64,000 bases of DNA from Parashewanella spongiae (GTDB lineage: Bacteria; Pseudomonadota; Gammaproteobacteria; Enterobacterales; Shewanellaceae): assembly GCF_004358345.1 (NCBI RefSeq), contig NZ_CP037952.1:310001-374000 (forward strand), read 5' to 3'. Shown here piece by piece: positions 8,470 through 17,753 of this stretch. A model generated the notes under the pieces. It was given only the letters and a program-made list of their open reading frames with translations, had not been told where the DNA came from and did no database searches. The stretch's first letter is position 1, and each line of letters starts with the position of its first letter. The position numbers were made by a program, and so were the translations under genes.

Positions 8470-10107
8470 TTAATCCTTGGCCTTATCTGATTCTGTAAAG
8501 GTTTGGTTTTTTGAAGGTACTGCAGATTCTGAAGGAAGAACCTCCACGCTGCTGGCATTTAAATAAAAACTTCGGCTGACGTCTTTATCGAGGCAGCTGC
8601 CATCAATATCTTTTACTGTTCCAGAAGTCACTAAGTCTGCGATGAGCTGGTTAGCACAAGATTGTGCGGCAACATTATGAGTTGCATACGGCGCGACAAG
8701 ATGAAGCGAGTTGGCTAATTTAGCTGTGGCCAAATCTCCCCATGCTGGTGGTGTTGCTGGATCTAATTCACCGGACAATAATAGCGTTGGAATATCACTG
8801 CTAATCGGCTCACTAAAGCTATGCTCTACTGTTGGCATCTTCCAAATTTCACAGGTTTCTTCGATGCCCTTTAGCATGGTTTTGCCCGTATAAGTGGCTT
8901 GCATTTGAGTACGAATTTTATCTGTGATCCGAGGCAAATCTTCACCGCATACCACGGATGCATGCATACCCATGGCTAAGTCTAGGCTTCCAATTGACAG
9001 AGAATACAAACCTAACATTGCTTGCATATCACCTTGACTGGCTTGATATATAGCATGTGGTAATAGCGCACGAGTACTGGTGCTATATAAGGCTAAGCGA
9101 ATGCTGGTTTGAAACTTACTTCGAGTGAACACCAGCTCAGTTTTTTCGCTGGTATAAGGATCTGACACCATTCCTTTGTACGGGGCTACGGCCAATTGAG
9201 CGTCCACATCGTTTAAGGCTTGTTGTAAATTTGGAAATTGTTCATTGCAAGTCGCACTTTGTTTGCAGTCTTTGATCATTAATTGTGTTGCCCGCTCAAT
9301 GGCATTACTGATCGCAAACACGCTTTGTTGCATTGGTACTACACCATCGAGGGATACTGTGGCAATGCTTTGGGGATAATGACGCATGTATAGCTGAGCC
9401 ATGCGTGTACCATAAGATACACCATAGATATGCAGTTTTTGATAACCCAAATGTTGGCGTACGGCTTCAAAGTCGGTCAATGCTATTTCACTACCGTATT
9501 GAGTGACGTCATTGTCGCTGGCTTGTAGGCATTTTTTAGTTTCAGCGGGTGTATCAAGATCATCATCGTTGTATGTAAGCGCATTTATATCACCAACTTC
9601 GCAGCTCAAAATATTAGAACGGCCAGTGCCACGTTGATCGATCAATAAAATATCACGTTGTTCTCGGACTTGACTGAGCATGCGATCAAAACCCGCCGCA
9701 TTATCAAGGGCTGATTGTCCAGGGCCACCTGCAATCGCTAACATAGCTTCTTGAGGATAAGAGGGCTTAATGGCTGGGATCACCGCATAATGGATGTCAA
9801 TTTGTTTGCCATCAGGTTTATTGGGGTTTTCAGCCACCTTAATACTGCCGCAGATAAGCCGATCGCTGACGCCTTTGAGGTAGCAATGCTCTATTGGTTT
9901 ACTGGCTACATTCAAATCACTTACTGGCTCATCGGCAATGGCGACTACCGTAAATAAAGAAATGAAAACAGACAGTGAGGCAAGCATTACACTCATGGTA
10001 ACCCCAAACTTGTTGCTATTGCTTGCCTTATTATTGCGGCTGGCAACCATTATGGTGGGGGATTGATCTGCCGATGTTGTTGAAACGGCAGAGGCTCGAT
10101 GATCCAT
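8470..10107 (-). CDS. Secreted alpha/beta hydrolase, TAP/proline-iminopeptidase-like, 545 aa
   Basis: Alpha/beta hydrolase with a C-terminal TAP-type domain, as in tripeptidyl aminopeptidases. The oxyanion-side motif is AIAGGPGQS, the nucleophile is S231 in YGVSYGT, and the acid and histidine are in LSGELDPATPP and APYATHNVAA. A hydrophobic signal-like segment (SVMLASLSVFISLFTVV) ends about 55 residues in. I chose the ATG at 10107 because AAGGAAC lies upstream. An upstream in-frame ATG at 10137 has no such site. It probably cleaves N-terminal residues from peptides in the periplasm. First gene of the operon with the Nat-type ABC pair, and divergent from the YtrA-type regulator. Confidence 0.82.
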   Translation of the reverse strand: MDHRASAVSTTSADQSPTIMVASRNNKASNSNKFGVTMSVMLASLSVFISLFTVVAIADEPVSDLNVASKPIEHCYLKGVSDRLICGSIKVAENPNKPDGKQIDIHYAVIPAIKPSYPQEAMLAIAGGPGQSALDNAAGFDRMLSQVREQRDILLIDQRGTGRSNILSCEVGDINALTYNDDDLDTPAETKKCLQASDNDVTQYGSEIALTDFEAVRQHLGYQKLHIYGVSYGTRMAQLYMRHYPQSIATVSLDGVVPMQQSVFAISNAIERATQLMIKDCKQSATCNEQFPNLQQALNDVDAQLAVAPYKGMVSDPYTSEKTELVFTRSKFQTSIRLALYSTSTRALLPHAIYQASQGDMQAMLGLYSLSIGSLDLAMGMHASVVCGEDLPRITDKIRTQMQATYTGKTMLKGIEETCEIWKMPTVEHSFSEPISSDIPTLLLSGELDPATPPAWGDLATAKLANSLHLVAPYATHNVAAQSCANQLIADLVTSGTVKDIDGSCLDKDVSRSFYLNASSVEVLPSESAVPSKNQTFTESDKAKD

Positions 10108-10150
10108 ACTAAGTTCCTTTTTTGCAAAACAAATCAACTATGATACTCTT

Positions 10151-10190
10151 ACTGTATCGGTGTATCAGTGTATTAATCAATTAATACAGT
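10151..10190. promoter_or_regulatory. Palindromic operator candidate between hydrolase and GntR genes
   Basis: The 44-bp divergent gap holds nested symmetry: the perfect palindrome GTATTAATCAATTAATAC at 10170-10187, bracketed by ACTGTAT (10151) and ATACAGT (10184). YtrA-type GntR proteins bind such sites next to their own genes. Its position would let one repressor control both directions. Confidence 0.6.
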
Positions 10191-10198
10191 ATAGGCTA

Positions 10199-10573
10199 AT
10201 GTTAGAATTACTTAATGTCAACCCTAATAGTGGCGAACCCATCTATCGACAATTGCATGAGCAAATTGTGAGGTTAATCGTGGGCGAACAGCTACATGCG
10301 CAAGATGTACTGCCCTCTGTTCGCCAGATGGCAGAGTTTCTTGCTGTGAATCCTATGACGGTTTCACGTGCCATACAGCAACTCGTGGATCAAGGTTGGT
10401 TAGAACGACGCCGTGGGCAGGCCACTCGTGTTGCAGAAAAGCCAGCTAACCAAGCCACTTCAGGCATCAGTTTGTTAGATGATCAAATTGAAAAGTTGGT
10501 AGAGCAAGCCAAGCAATTGGGTGTAACCGATACGCAGCTTGCCGCATCCATTAAAAAATACTGGCAGACTTGA
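10199..10573 (+). CDS. GntR-family regulator, YtrA subfamily, 124 aa
   Basis: A winged-helix DNA-binding domain fills residues 10-80 (GEPIYRQLHEQIVRLIVGEQ, LPSVRQMAEFLAVNPMTVSR, GWLERRRGQATRV), with a short helical tail in place of a large effector domain. This is the YtrA arrangement. Such repressors control linked ABC exporters. Here one exporter operon is divergent and another is downstream on the same strand. The ATG at 10199 gives the normal N-terminus; an in-frame ATG at 10160 would start inside the palindrome region. Confidence 0.88.
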   Translation: MLELLNVNPNSGEPIYRQLHEQIVRLIVGEQLHAQDVLPSVRQMAEFLAVNPMTVSRAIQQLVDQGWLERRRGQATRVAEKPANQATSGISLLDDQIEKLVEQAKQLGVTDTQLAASIKKYWQT

Positions 10574-10682
10574 ATGTATAAATAACTTGATCACATAAAA
10601 GTGTACCTGAGTATCCATAAAGCTCAGTCAAAGTTACTGCTTACTAAATAAGGTATTGAAAAGTTGAGTTATTATGTCGTCA

Positions 10683-10790
10683 TAACAGCGTAAGCTGGTA
10701 TCCAGTGTTTTTCTACAAAATGAGAATGGCACTCGACTATCGACACGCAACACTGTCGTTATTTCGTTTCCAGCCTTCGCTGGAGTAACA
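10683..10790. repeat. Family C short repeat, copy 1
   Basis: About 108 bp bounded by CTGGTATCCAGTG and, at the other end, CCAGCCTTCGCTGGAGTAA. An inverted relative lies at 21785-21898. It carries a diverged form of the 20-bp core found in families A, B and D. It occupies most of the 280-bp gap before the second ABC operon. An overlapping reverse reading frame here is just repeat sequence. Confidence 0.65.
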
Positions 10791-10854
10791 GCAAAGTTCG
10801 CTGAGCTTTGTAGATAATCAGGAAAGTGTAAGTAAATAAGAGAAAGGGAATAAA

Positions 10855-11718
10855 ATGGACTGTTTGACACCTGTACTGAAATTTTCTCAAGTCAGTAAGG
10901 CATACGCCGGTGTAAAAGGAAAAGCGCCTATCATAGCTTTAGACAAACTCGAATTAACGCTTTATCCCGGCATGGTTGTGGGTTTACTTGGGCAAAATGG
11001 CGCGGGTAAATCGACTCTCATGCGTTGCGCGTTAGGGATTACGATCTTTGATGACGGTGACATTTCAATCTTAGGAGAGTCTCCGCAAACCTTGAGTGCA
11101 GCGGCAAAACAATGCATTGGTTATGTACAACAACAACCGGTTGGTTATGAAGGGTTTACGGTCGATAAGGCGTTAGACTTACATGGCAGTTTTTACACCA
11201 ATTGGGATCATGATCTCCAGCAACAATGGCTGCAACGATTTGAGCTTGATGGTCGCCAAGCTGTACAAAAGTTATCAGTGGGGCAGCGACAAACATTAGC
11301 TTTGATCATGGGCATGGCTTATCGCCCTAAATTACTGATTTTAGATGAGCCTGTCTCAAGCCTTGATCCGATTGCTAGGCGCAAATTTATGGCCGATTTA
11401 TTTGAATTGGCACTGGAGTCCGGCTCTGCGGTGTTGTTTTCATCTCACATCACTTCTGACATTGAACGTGTTGCGAGCCATGTCGCCTTACTTAAAAATG
11501 GTAAGTTAGTGTTATTTGAAGAAATTGATGCGCTGCGAGAGCAAGTCACTCTAGTCACATTAGCTGAGCATTCTGAATTACCTTCTTATGTGCATCGACT
11601 TGCGGGCTGTGAGCAACGCTGGCTCATCAATAATACGCAGCCACAACAGCTACTGTCTGGCATTGTCAGTGAACAAAAACTTAATTTAGAAAACTTGTTT
11701 GTGGAGTTGCACCGATAA
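10855..11718 (+). CDS. ABC transporter ATP-binding protein (YtrB-like), 287 aa
   Basis: Walker A GLLGQNGAGKSTLM near residue 45, Q-loop YVQQQPVGYEG, signature LSVGQRQTLA, Walker B LLILDEPVSSLDP, switch FSSHITSDIE. A 60-residue C-terminal extension is typical of ATPases paired with GntR/YtrA repressors. GGGAA lies upstream of the ATG. The stop overlaps the permease start by one base. Substrate unknown. Regulation by the YtrA-type protein just upstream is likely. Confidence 0.88.
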   Translation: MDCLTPVLKFSQVSKAYAGVKGKAPIIALDKLELTLYPGMVVGLLGQNGAGKSTLMRCALGITIFDDGDISILGESPQTLSAAAKQCIGYVQQQPVGYEGFTVDKALDLHGSFYTNWDHDLQQQWLQRFELDGRQAVQKLSVGQRQTLALIMGMAYRPKLLILDEPVSSLDPIARRKFMADLFELALESGSAVLFSSHITSDIERVASHVALLKNGKLVLFEEIDALREQVTLVTLAEHSELPSYVHRLAGCEQRWLINNTQPQQLLSGIVSEQKLNLENLFVELHR

Positions 11719-13019
11719 TGGCTAAGCACTCACTTACCTGCGAACCGTCAGCACAGCTTCAAGTTAGTAAATCTTGGCGAAACCCTTACCGTGGCATGAT
11801 TCGGTTGTGGTGTTTTGATATTGGCAGTGCCAGTTTTTTAATTACTGCACTGCTGGCGGCTGTTTTTTCGTTCATGGCACTTGTTACTGATGTACCTAAA
11901 ATTTTTTCCTTACTGTACGGCATGAGCATAATTAGTGTTTTTGCCGCTACCAGTTGGATGATTAATCGAATGCGCGGCAATGAGTCGATAAGATTAATTC
12001 CACATTTATTTTCTAATTTGTTGATCCAAGCATGCACGATATCACTGCTACAAATAGCACTTGGCACAGCAATAAGTTGGAAGTTTTTTGATATGAGCAT
12101 ACTTGCTCATTTATTGGTGGTAACAGCAATTGGGTTAAGTTTCGTTCGCTTGTGTTTGCTCATTCCTAAATTATTTTTTGCGGCCGGGTTTTTATTTGTT
12201 ATACCTGCTTTTTTCGGCGACTCAGAAATATCTGTTTCCATTCATTGGTTAGCCTTGGGAAATTTGGTTATTTTAGCGGAGTTAGTGCGCGGCCTTATCA
12301 TGGTTAAATGGTCACCAAATGCTCAAGGGATTTACACAAGCGGCGCCGAAATGGGCATGTTTTCTGTCCCTAATATTGGTGGAAAATGGCTGCAAAAAGT
12401 ACATAAGTACTTACATCCTGCTGGTTTCTTCATGGGCAACGCATTATCAGTGTTACTTGTGTTGTTGATGATCGCCTTTGTGGTACTTGAAGCTGCAAAC
12501 CAAATATTTCATTGGCAATTTCCGACACTCGCCTTATTGTCGCAAATGTTCATCATTACCTGTGCATTAGTACACTGGACACGAGTTCAACGGCATAAAG
12601 CGTTTGAGTTACTTTACCTGTTACCAACTCATAGTGGTTTGTCTGAATTAATCTCCCAATTCATACGTGGTCAACGACGACTGTTGCTAATTGTCACAAT
12701 GTGTATTGCATTGTTTTCAAGCGTCATGAGTGTATGGATACCAGAGTTGAGTAAAATCGATATAATACATATTACTATGAGCACCTATATTGGCTCTGCA
12801 TTGGTACTGGGTTTAGGTTGTATGTGTCAAAAGATATGGCAAGTCAGTTTATCCATGCTAGTAATCGTCGGGCAATCATTATGGCTATCAATGGGCGTTA
12901 AGCAGATGAGTGATGGTGGGGACGAAAGCTTTTGGTTGATTGGCAATGTGATCTTATTTGTAATAGCTGAAGTGATTTTTAGTATGGGTAAAAGGCAACT
13001 GTGGAAAACAAAGAAGTAG
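11718..13019 (+). CDS. ABC transporter membrane subunit, 433 aa
   Basis: Integral membrane protein with about ten hydrophobic segments (SFLITALLAAVFSFMALVTD, LLVVTAIGLSFVRLCLLIP, ALSVLLVLLMIAFVVLEAA, WLIGNVILFVIAEVIF). It has little recognisable family signature and is assigned as permease from topology and translational coupling (ATG overlapping TAA) with the ATPase. The last gene of the unit; the acyl-CoA synthetase starts 80 bp later with its own ribosome site. Confidence 0.75.
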   Translation: MAKHSLTCEPSAQLQVSKSWRNPYRGMIRLWCFDIGSASFLITALLAAVFSFMALVTDVPKIFSLLYGMSIISVFAATSWMINRMRGNESIRLIPHLFSNLLIQACTISLLQIALGTAISWKFFDMSILAHLLVVTAIGLSFVRLCLLIPKLFFAAGFLFVIPAFFGDSEISVSIHWLALGNLVILAELVRGLIMVKWSPNAQGIYTSGAEMGMFSVPNIGGKWLQKVHKYLHPAGFFMGNALSVLLVLLMIAFVVLEAANQIFHWQFPTLALLSQMFIITCALVHWTRVQRHKAFELLYLLPTHSGLSELISQFIRGQRRLLLIVTMCIALFSSVMSVWIPELSKIDIIHITMSTYIGSALVLGLGCMCQKIWQVSLSMLVIVGQSLWLSMGVKQMSDGGDESFWLIGNVILFVIAEVIFSMGKRQLWKTKK

Positions 13020-13099
13020 ATTTAGAGTAAAAACTCAGTGGAGTTTCGGTACGGTTCAGGTAAAATGCGCAAAAAGCGAAACAGTTGTAAGCTAAAATT

Positions 13100-14902
13100 A
13101 TGTCCCTTGAGCAGTACCACCTCATTTCTTTGTTGCGTAAGCAAAGCCGAACCCGACCTGACGAAATAGCCTTAGAAGGCTATGATTCAGTTGAATCATG
13201 GCAACATGTCAGCTGGAAAAAATTTGATACTATTACTAACAAGCTAGCCCAATGGTTCATTCAATCTGATATTAATATTCAGGACAAGTGTGCCATTATG
13301 GCGCAAAATGCACCGCAATGGACCTGTGCCGATGTGGGGATTCTAAAAGCTCGTGCTGTTGTGGTTCCCATTTATCCAACAAATACTCTCGAACAAGCCG
13401 AATTCATCATTAATGATGCTGAAGCGAAAATCTTATTTGTGGATAATGAAGAGGCTTATCAGCAAGCCTGTGAATTACGTAAACTGTGCCCAAGCCTGCT
13501 ACGAATCGTTGTTTTTGATGCTACTACGCCTTTGGTTGATATCAAGGATGCTCATTTCGATAACATTTTAATTGAAACACAAAGCCCTGCGGTAGCTGCG
13601 GTAGATATTGAACTTAAAGTACGCTTAACTGGCAGCAATTTGGATGATTTGCTCACACTGATATACACGTCTGGCACCACAGGTGACCCCAAAGGCGTGA
13701 TGCTTGATTATCGTAATATCGCATCCACGGTAAAACAACATGATACTAAGCTATCGGTTTCTGCGGGTGATGTTTCATTAGCCTTTTTACCTTTGAGCCA
13801 TATTTTTGAGCGAGGATGGAGCTTTTACTGCTTGTGCCGCGGAGTTAAAAATGTGTATTTAACCGACACCAGTAAAATCAAAGAAGCAATGACAAAGGTG
13901 AAGCCGCAAACCATGTGTGCCGTCCCGCGTTTTCTTGAAAAAGTATATTGCGCCATTCAAGATAAAGTGTCTAATGCGCCCACAGCCAAACAGAAGTTAT
14001 TTCATTGGGCAACGACAGTGGGAGAACGTCAATTCGAAGTAGAGCAAGGACGGCGTAAATCAACATTGATATTATCTGTCCAGTGGAAATTGGCAAGCAA
14101 GTTAGTGCTATCTCCGCTAAAAAGTCTCTTAGGTGGCAGGTTTCGGTTTATCCCTTGTGGTGGTGCGGCACTCGATGTCAACATAGAACGCTTCTTTCAC
14201 GCAATTGGCATTCCAGTATTATGTGGTTACGGTATGACAGAAACCACGGCTACTGTTACCTGTAATACACCGGAGCAACGAACGCCGGGGTCAAATGGTC
14301 AAACTTTGCCTGACACTGAAATAAAAATAGGGGCAAATAATGAGATTTTAGTTCGAGGTGATGGCGTGATGCGTGGCTATTATCGACGCCCGCAAGAAAC
14401 GGCAGATACCTTCGAAAATGGTTGGTTAAAAACGGGAGACGCTGGTCATATTGATGAAAAGGGTAATCTTTTTATTACCGACAGGATCAAAGAATTAATG
14501 AAAACCTCGAATGGCAAATATATTGCACCACAACGGGTTGAAGGCAAAGTCGGCTGTTGTCCTTATATCGAGCAAGTTGCCGTTATTGCAGATGCTAAAA
14601 ACTATGTCACAGCCTTGATTGTGCCAGCCTATGAAACCTTAGAAGTTTGGGCTAAAGAGCAAGGATTGAAATACAGCTCGCATTTAGAACTCTTACGGCA
14701 TTCAAAAGTGATTGCCCATTTTGAACAGCGGGTTAATGATATGCAGCAGGGGCTCGCAAACTTCGAAAAGGTAAAAAAATTCACTTTACTGCCGGATGCT
14801 TTTTCAATGGAAGCTGGTTTAATTACGCCTACATTAAAGCTTAAACGTAAAATGATATATCATAAATACGCGAATGAAATCAGTGCAATGTATCAACGCT
14901 AA
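13100..14902 (+). CDS. Long-chain acyl-CoA synthetase (AMP-binding), 600 aa
   Basis: Activates fatty acids to acyl-CoA through an acyl-adenylate. The ATP loop YTSGTTGDPKGVML begins at Y189, followed by the motif GYGMTETTATVT, the hinge-region TGDAGHID, and the C-terminal lysine region RIKELMKTSNGKYIAPQRVE. Length and motif spacing fit the FadD15/FAA1-type bacterial long-chain synthetases rather than classical FadD. A single gene; the thioesterase follows after a small palindromic repeat, and both may act on acyl-CoA pools. Confidence 0.9.
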   Translation: MSLEQYHLISLLRKQSRTRPDEIALEGYDSVESWQHVSWKKFDTITNKLAQWFIQSDINIQDKCAIMAQNAPQWTCADVGILKARAVVVPIYPTNTLEQAEFIINDAEAKILFVDNEEAYQQACELRKLCPSLLRIVVFDATTPLVDIKDAHFDNILIETQSPAVAAVDIELKVRLTGSNLDDLLTLIYTSGTTGDPKGVMLDYRNIASTVKQHDTKLSVSAGDVSLAFLPLSHIFERGWSFYCLCRGVKNVYLTDTSKIKEAMTKVKPQTMCAVPRFLEKVYCAIQDKVSNAPTAKQKLFHWATTVGERQFEVEQGRRKSTLILSVQWKLASKLVLSPLKSLLGGRFRFIPCGGAALDVNIERFFHAIGIPVLCGYGMTETTATVTCNTPEQRTPGSNGQTLPDTEIKIGANNEILVRGDGVMRGYYRRPQETADTFENGWLKTGDAGHIDEKGNLFITDRIKELMKTSNGKYIAPQRVEGKVGCCPYIEQVAVIADAKNYVTALIVPAYETLEVWAKEQGLKYSSHLELLRHSKVIAHFEQRVNDMQQGLANFEKVKKFTLLPDAFSMEAGLITPTLKLKRKMIYHKYANEISAMYQR

Positions 14903-14929
14903 GTATCATGTAATCGCTATTAATCTCTG

Positions 14930-15016
14930 AGGGTTTAATTCCCCGTCCCTTGGGACGAACTACCTTCTTTCGTGAATCTAGATTGATACCCCGCTGCTTG
15001 CGGCTGGGTTGTTCAT
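14930..15016. repeat. REP/BIME-like element with two hairpins
   Basis: Two GC-rich hairpins, CGTCCC TT GGGACG and CCGC TGCTT GCGG, are separated by about 45 bp. The reverse strand translates to a phrase like KQRGINLDSRKKVV and RPKGRGIKP, a spurious peptide I recall from many gammaproteobacterial genomes. That suggests a widespread dispersed palindromic element. It fills the gap between the synthetase and thioesterase genes. Confidence 0.6.
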
Positions 15017-15038
15017 TTACCAATTCAAGGGCTTGAGT

Positions 15039-15455
15039 ATGCAAAGCAAAGGATTTGAGACAACATTTTCCCCCCGTTTCAGTGAAACCGATGGTATGGG
15101 GCATATTGGTAATACAGTGTTCCCCGTGTGGTTTGAAGCGGCACGTGATCCTATTTTTGAAATTTTTAACCCGTCACTTAAGCTTAAAGAGTGGAATTTG
15201 ATATTGGCAGGCTTTAATGTCAGTTTCGATGCTCCAACCTATTATGGCAAGCCAGTTACTATCATAACTACGGTTTCTCGCATCGGTGGTTCCAGTTTTG
15301 ATGTGCATCAGCGTTGTATTCAAGAAGGGGTACAAACCGCTACGTGTACAACGACTATGGTTTATTTTGATTATAAAACGGCTAAAAGCTTGTCTATATC
15401 AGATGAAATAAAGCATCGCATTATGGCTAGGTGTTTTGTTGAAAGGACGAACTAG
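15039..15455 (+). CDS. Acyl-CoA thioesterase, hotdog fold (4HBT family), 138 aa
   Basis: Hydrolyses acyl-CoA. The hotdog signature is the N-terminal FSPRFSETDGMGHIGNTVF, with the catalytic-type aspartate in SETDGMGHI, then YYGKPVTIITTVSRIGGSSF and a terminal beta-strand TTTMVYFD. I chose the ATG at 15039 (AAGG about 9 nt upstream); an ATG at 15009 lies at the edge of the REP-like element. The substrate is not predictable. It may work with the neighbouring acyl-CoA synthetase. Confidence 0.85.
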   Translation: MQSKGFETTFSPRFSETDGMGHIGNTVFPVWFEAARDPIFEIFNPSLKLKEWNLILAGFNVSFDAPTYYGKPVTIITTVSRIGGSSFDVHQRCIQEGVQTATCTTTMVYFDYKTAKSLSISDEIKHRIMARCFVERTN

Positions 15456-15467
15456 CGGATTCTAAAA

Positions 15468-15497
15468 GATTAAAGCGGAATGGTGACCGCTTTAATC
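15468..15497. terminator. Convergent terminator hairpin
   Basis: A perfect 11-bp stem, GATTAAAGCGG with CCGCTTTAATC, lies between the convergent thioesterase and mtnC genes. The reverse strand continues CTTTTA, so it fits mtnC termination best, and it may act in both directions. Confidence 0.65.
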
Positions 15498-15505
15498 GTA
15501 CAAAA

Positions 15506-16183
15506 TTAAAAAGACAGATGTTTAAAAGAGTCTATTTTTTTGTATGTCGATTTTTCAGACGACTGTGTGCGATTAATATAAAGCACATTCATTCCAGCGT
15601 CATCAGCGGCTTTTAACTCTTCCATGCGATCAGAAACAAATAGCACCTGTTTCGCCGTAAGGCTGATGGTGTTTAAGATATTAGAATAAGCTTGTTTGTC
15701 GGTTTTGTTTCCAGTACGGGTATCGAAATGTCCGCTAAATAGTGGTGTTAAATCACCACCATCACTGTGACTAAATAATAACTTTTGTGCATCAACCGAA
15801 CCTGATGAGAAACTGTAAACACGAACATTTTGTTTAACATAACGCTGAACGGCATCAATAAAGTCAGGATAAATATGACCAGTAAAAGTGTTGTCGCTGT
15901 AACCTTGCTTCCAAATAAGTCCTTGGAGTGTTTTTAATGGTGTCGCTTTACGATCTTCTTTTATCCACTGCAAAAGAATTTCGCTCACACGAGAAAGGTT
16001 TGCATCTGGCTCTAACGCAATGTCTTTGACGTCACAGATGCAGTTTTCAACCAACACATCGTCTTTGTGTTGTTCAAGAAATTGAGGTAATACCTTTGCT
16101 GAATAAGGAAAGAGTACATCTTCAATGAAAGAAAGATCCGTTGTTGTTCCTGCTGTGTCGACGATTAAGGCTCGAATACCCAT
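15506..16183 (-). CDS. mtnC: Enolase-phosphatase E1 (acireductone synthase), 225 aa
   Basis: HAD-superfamily enzyme of the methionine salvage pathway that enolises and dephosphorylates diketo-methylthiopentyl phosphate. Landmarks are [12 protein letters not shown] near the N-terminus, then [28 protein letters not shown], and [20 protein letters not shown]. The ATG at 16183 gives the family N-terminus [12 protein letters not shown]; the open frame extends 36 codons further upstream but without family similarity. The position after the nucleophile reads DTA where DIE is usual, which I recall also in Shewanella homologues. No other salvage genes are adjacent. Confidence 0.9.
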   Translation of the reverse strand: MGIRALIVDTAGTTTDLSFIEDVLFPYSAKVLPQFLEQHKDDVLVENCICDVKDIALEPDANLSRVSEILLQWIKEDRKATPLKTLQGLIWKQGYSDNTFTGHIYPDFIDAVQRYVKQNVRVYSFSSGSVDAQKLLFSHSDGGDLTPLFSGHFDTRTGNKTDKQAYSNILNTISLTAKQVLFVSDRMEELKAADDAGMNVLYINRTQSSEKSTYKKIDSFKHLSF

Positions 16184-16327
16184 AAGACGGTTTGGCTCCA
16201 CAAAAAGGCTAATAATGCAACGGATGATCCTAAAGTGAATCGCGACATTTGACCAGCAAATAAGTGTGGGTAATTGAAATAATAATACCAATTACATTCT
16301 TTTGAGCCTTGTTAAAAAGACTATAAC

Positions 16328-17509
16328 TCAAGGTGAATGAGGTTTACTCAGTTGATACAATTTGTATTTATAGCCTTGCCGCTGTTCTGGGTCATAACTC
16401 CATTCCAAAGCGTTTGTAAGTACTTTTTGAGCCGCTTTAGGACGTTGGTTGCTCAAATACACTTGATATAATCCTAAATAAGCAGGTTGTACATACGGAG
16501 CTAGCTTCAGCACTTTACGGTAATATTTAATGGCTTCAGCATCTTGTTGATTACTTTGTGCAATATAGGCTTGTTCAAGCCAATTATAAGGATTGGGGTC
16601 GTCTAATTTAGCCAATTGAGTACGTAAAGCATTTGCCTTAACCATTCTCTGCTGTCTCTCCAATAGAATGATGTAGTTTGACAGTAGCCTTATGTTGTTG
16701 CTTTCATAATGCATTCCCGCGAGATAAAGCTGCTCCGCCGTGGCAAAGTCACCACTTCGTTTGTGCAATACGGCCAATAAATTGAGTGTCTCTGGATTAT
16801 GCTCATCTGCTTTATATCCAGCCATAGCATATTGGAAGGCTAATTCAATACGATCATCAATTAAGGCTTCAGCAGCTATATTGTTATAATATTTTGCAAT
16901 GAATTCTGAGTGATCAATGTTTTTACCTCGGTGATCGTTCGAGTCTGGAAAATAGTCAATAACAGTATGGGGACGAACAAGGGTTATTCTGTTTGGTTTA
17001 GGAGTGTAATTAGGATCATATAATCGAGTTTGTACATGATTAGAAGACATGATCAAACTGCCCTGTTTATCAAAAATAGGGATGGTATTAACTTCGACAA
17101 AATCAAATTCTAAACCTGCAATTTTAGCGAATGCTGCGGTGAGCATCGCCAAACTCATACAATTTCCTTTATTGAGGTACATGGTTGTTTGCGCGTCGTA
17201 GGTTTCACCATAATATGTGAAATTACTCAATTTGCTTTGTAAAAAATCCGCCACTGCTTGATCTGGCCTTACGCCATTTTTTAAACGTTGCTTATGATCG
17301 GTTAAAAATATTTGCTGTTGTTTTTCCGATAATTGAAAAATGGGTTGATGAGAAAAATCTTTATTACCATACGAGGGGAAAAGTTCATAATTGATATTCA
17401 CACTAGGTGGTGGAGCTTGCTGATCTTTTAAAGGCCTTGCATTGTGAGAACAAGCTTGCAGTTGCAATGAACAAATCAGAAAAAATACAGTTTTAATCAA
17501 TGACTTCAT
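16328..17509 (-). CDS. TPR lipoprotein with transglutaminase-like domain, 393 aa
   Basis: The signal peptide ends in the lipobox LQAC (Cys20), so this is an envelope lipoprotein. Residues about 60-170 resemble a bacterial transglutaminase-like/cysteine domain: YLNKGNCMSLAMLTAAFAK has the candidate cysteine and SNHVQTRLYDP the likely histidine partner. From about 215 to 380 there are repeated TPR helices (ALIDDRIELAFQYAMAGYKA, NLLAVLHKRSGDFATAEQLY). The combination suggests a protein-protein or peptide-modifying periplasmic factor. Single gene, function unproven. Confidence 0.75.
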   Translation of the reverse strand: MKSLIKTVFFLICSLQLQACSHNARPLKDQQAPPPSVNINYELFPSYGNKDFSHQPIFQLSEKQQQIFLTDHKQRLKNGVRPDQAVADFLQSKLSNFTYYGETYDAQTTMYLNKGNCMSLAMLTAAFAKIAGLEFDFVEVNTIPIFDKQGSLIMSSNHVQTRLYDPNYTPKPNRITLVRPHTVIDYFPDSNDHRGKNIDHSEFIAKYYNNIAAEALIDDRIELAFQYAMAGYKADEHNPETLNLLAVLHKRSGDFATAEQLYLAGMHYESNNIRLLSNYIILLERQQRMVKANALRTQLAKLDDPNPYNWLEQAYIAQSNQQDAEAIKYYRKVLKLAPYVQPAYLGLYQVYLSNQRPKAAQKVLTNALEWSYDPEQRQGYKYKLYQLSKPHSP

Positions 17510-17753
17510 CTTCTACCTCGGCATAAAACTCCATTCGCTTAACACTCTACATTAACAATTGTTTACGAATAAGCAAGTTATTAACATTTATGAATTGAAT
17601 ACCAGAGTAATTTTAGAGGCTTGCTATTAGAAAGACTTTTTGGTTACAAATAGTTAACTTTTAAACGGCATGTATAACAACTGATTGTTTGGCATAAACG
17701 TGACGAAATGATAATACAAAGTCATCTTTTGTTTGTCATGAGAGCAAAAAAAT
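17510..17753. other. Divergent intergenic region
   Basis: 244 bp between the divergent TPR lipoprotein and the large effector-like gene. AT-rich; promoters for both must lie here, but no confident boxes were assigned. No repeats of the A-F families seen. Confidence 0.4.

Noticed and set aside
10634-10870. 78-residue reverse frame
   Set aside because: Translates the family C repeat (for example TPAKAGNE) and is not a gene.
14880-15104. 74-residue reverse frame
   Set aside because: Covers the REP-like element and overlaps two real genes.
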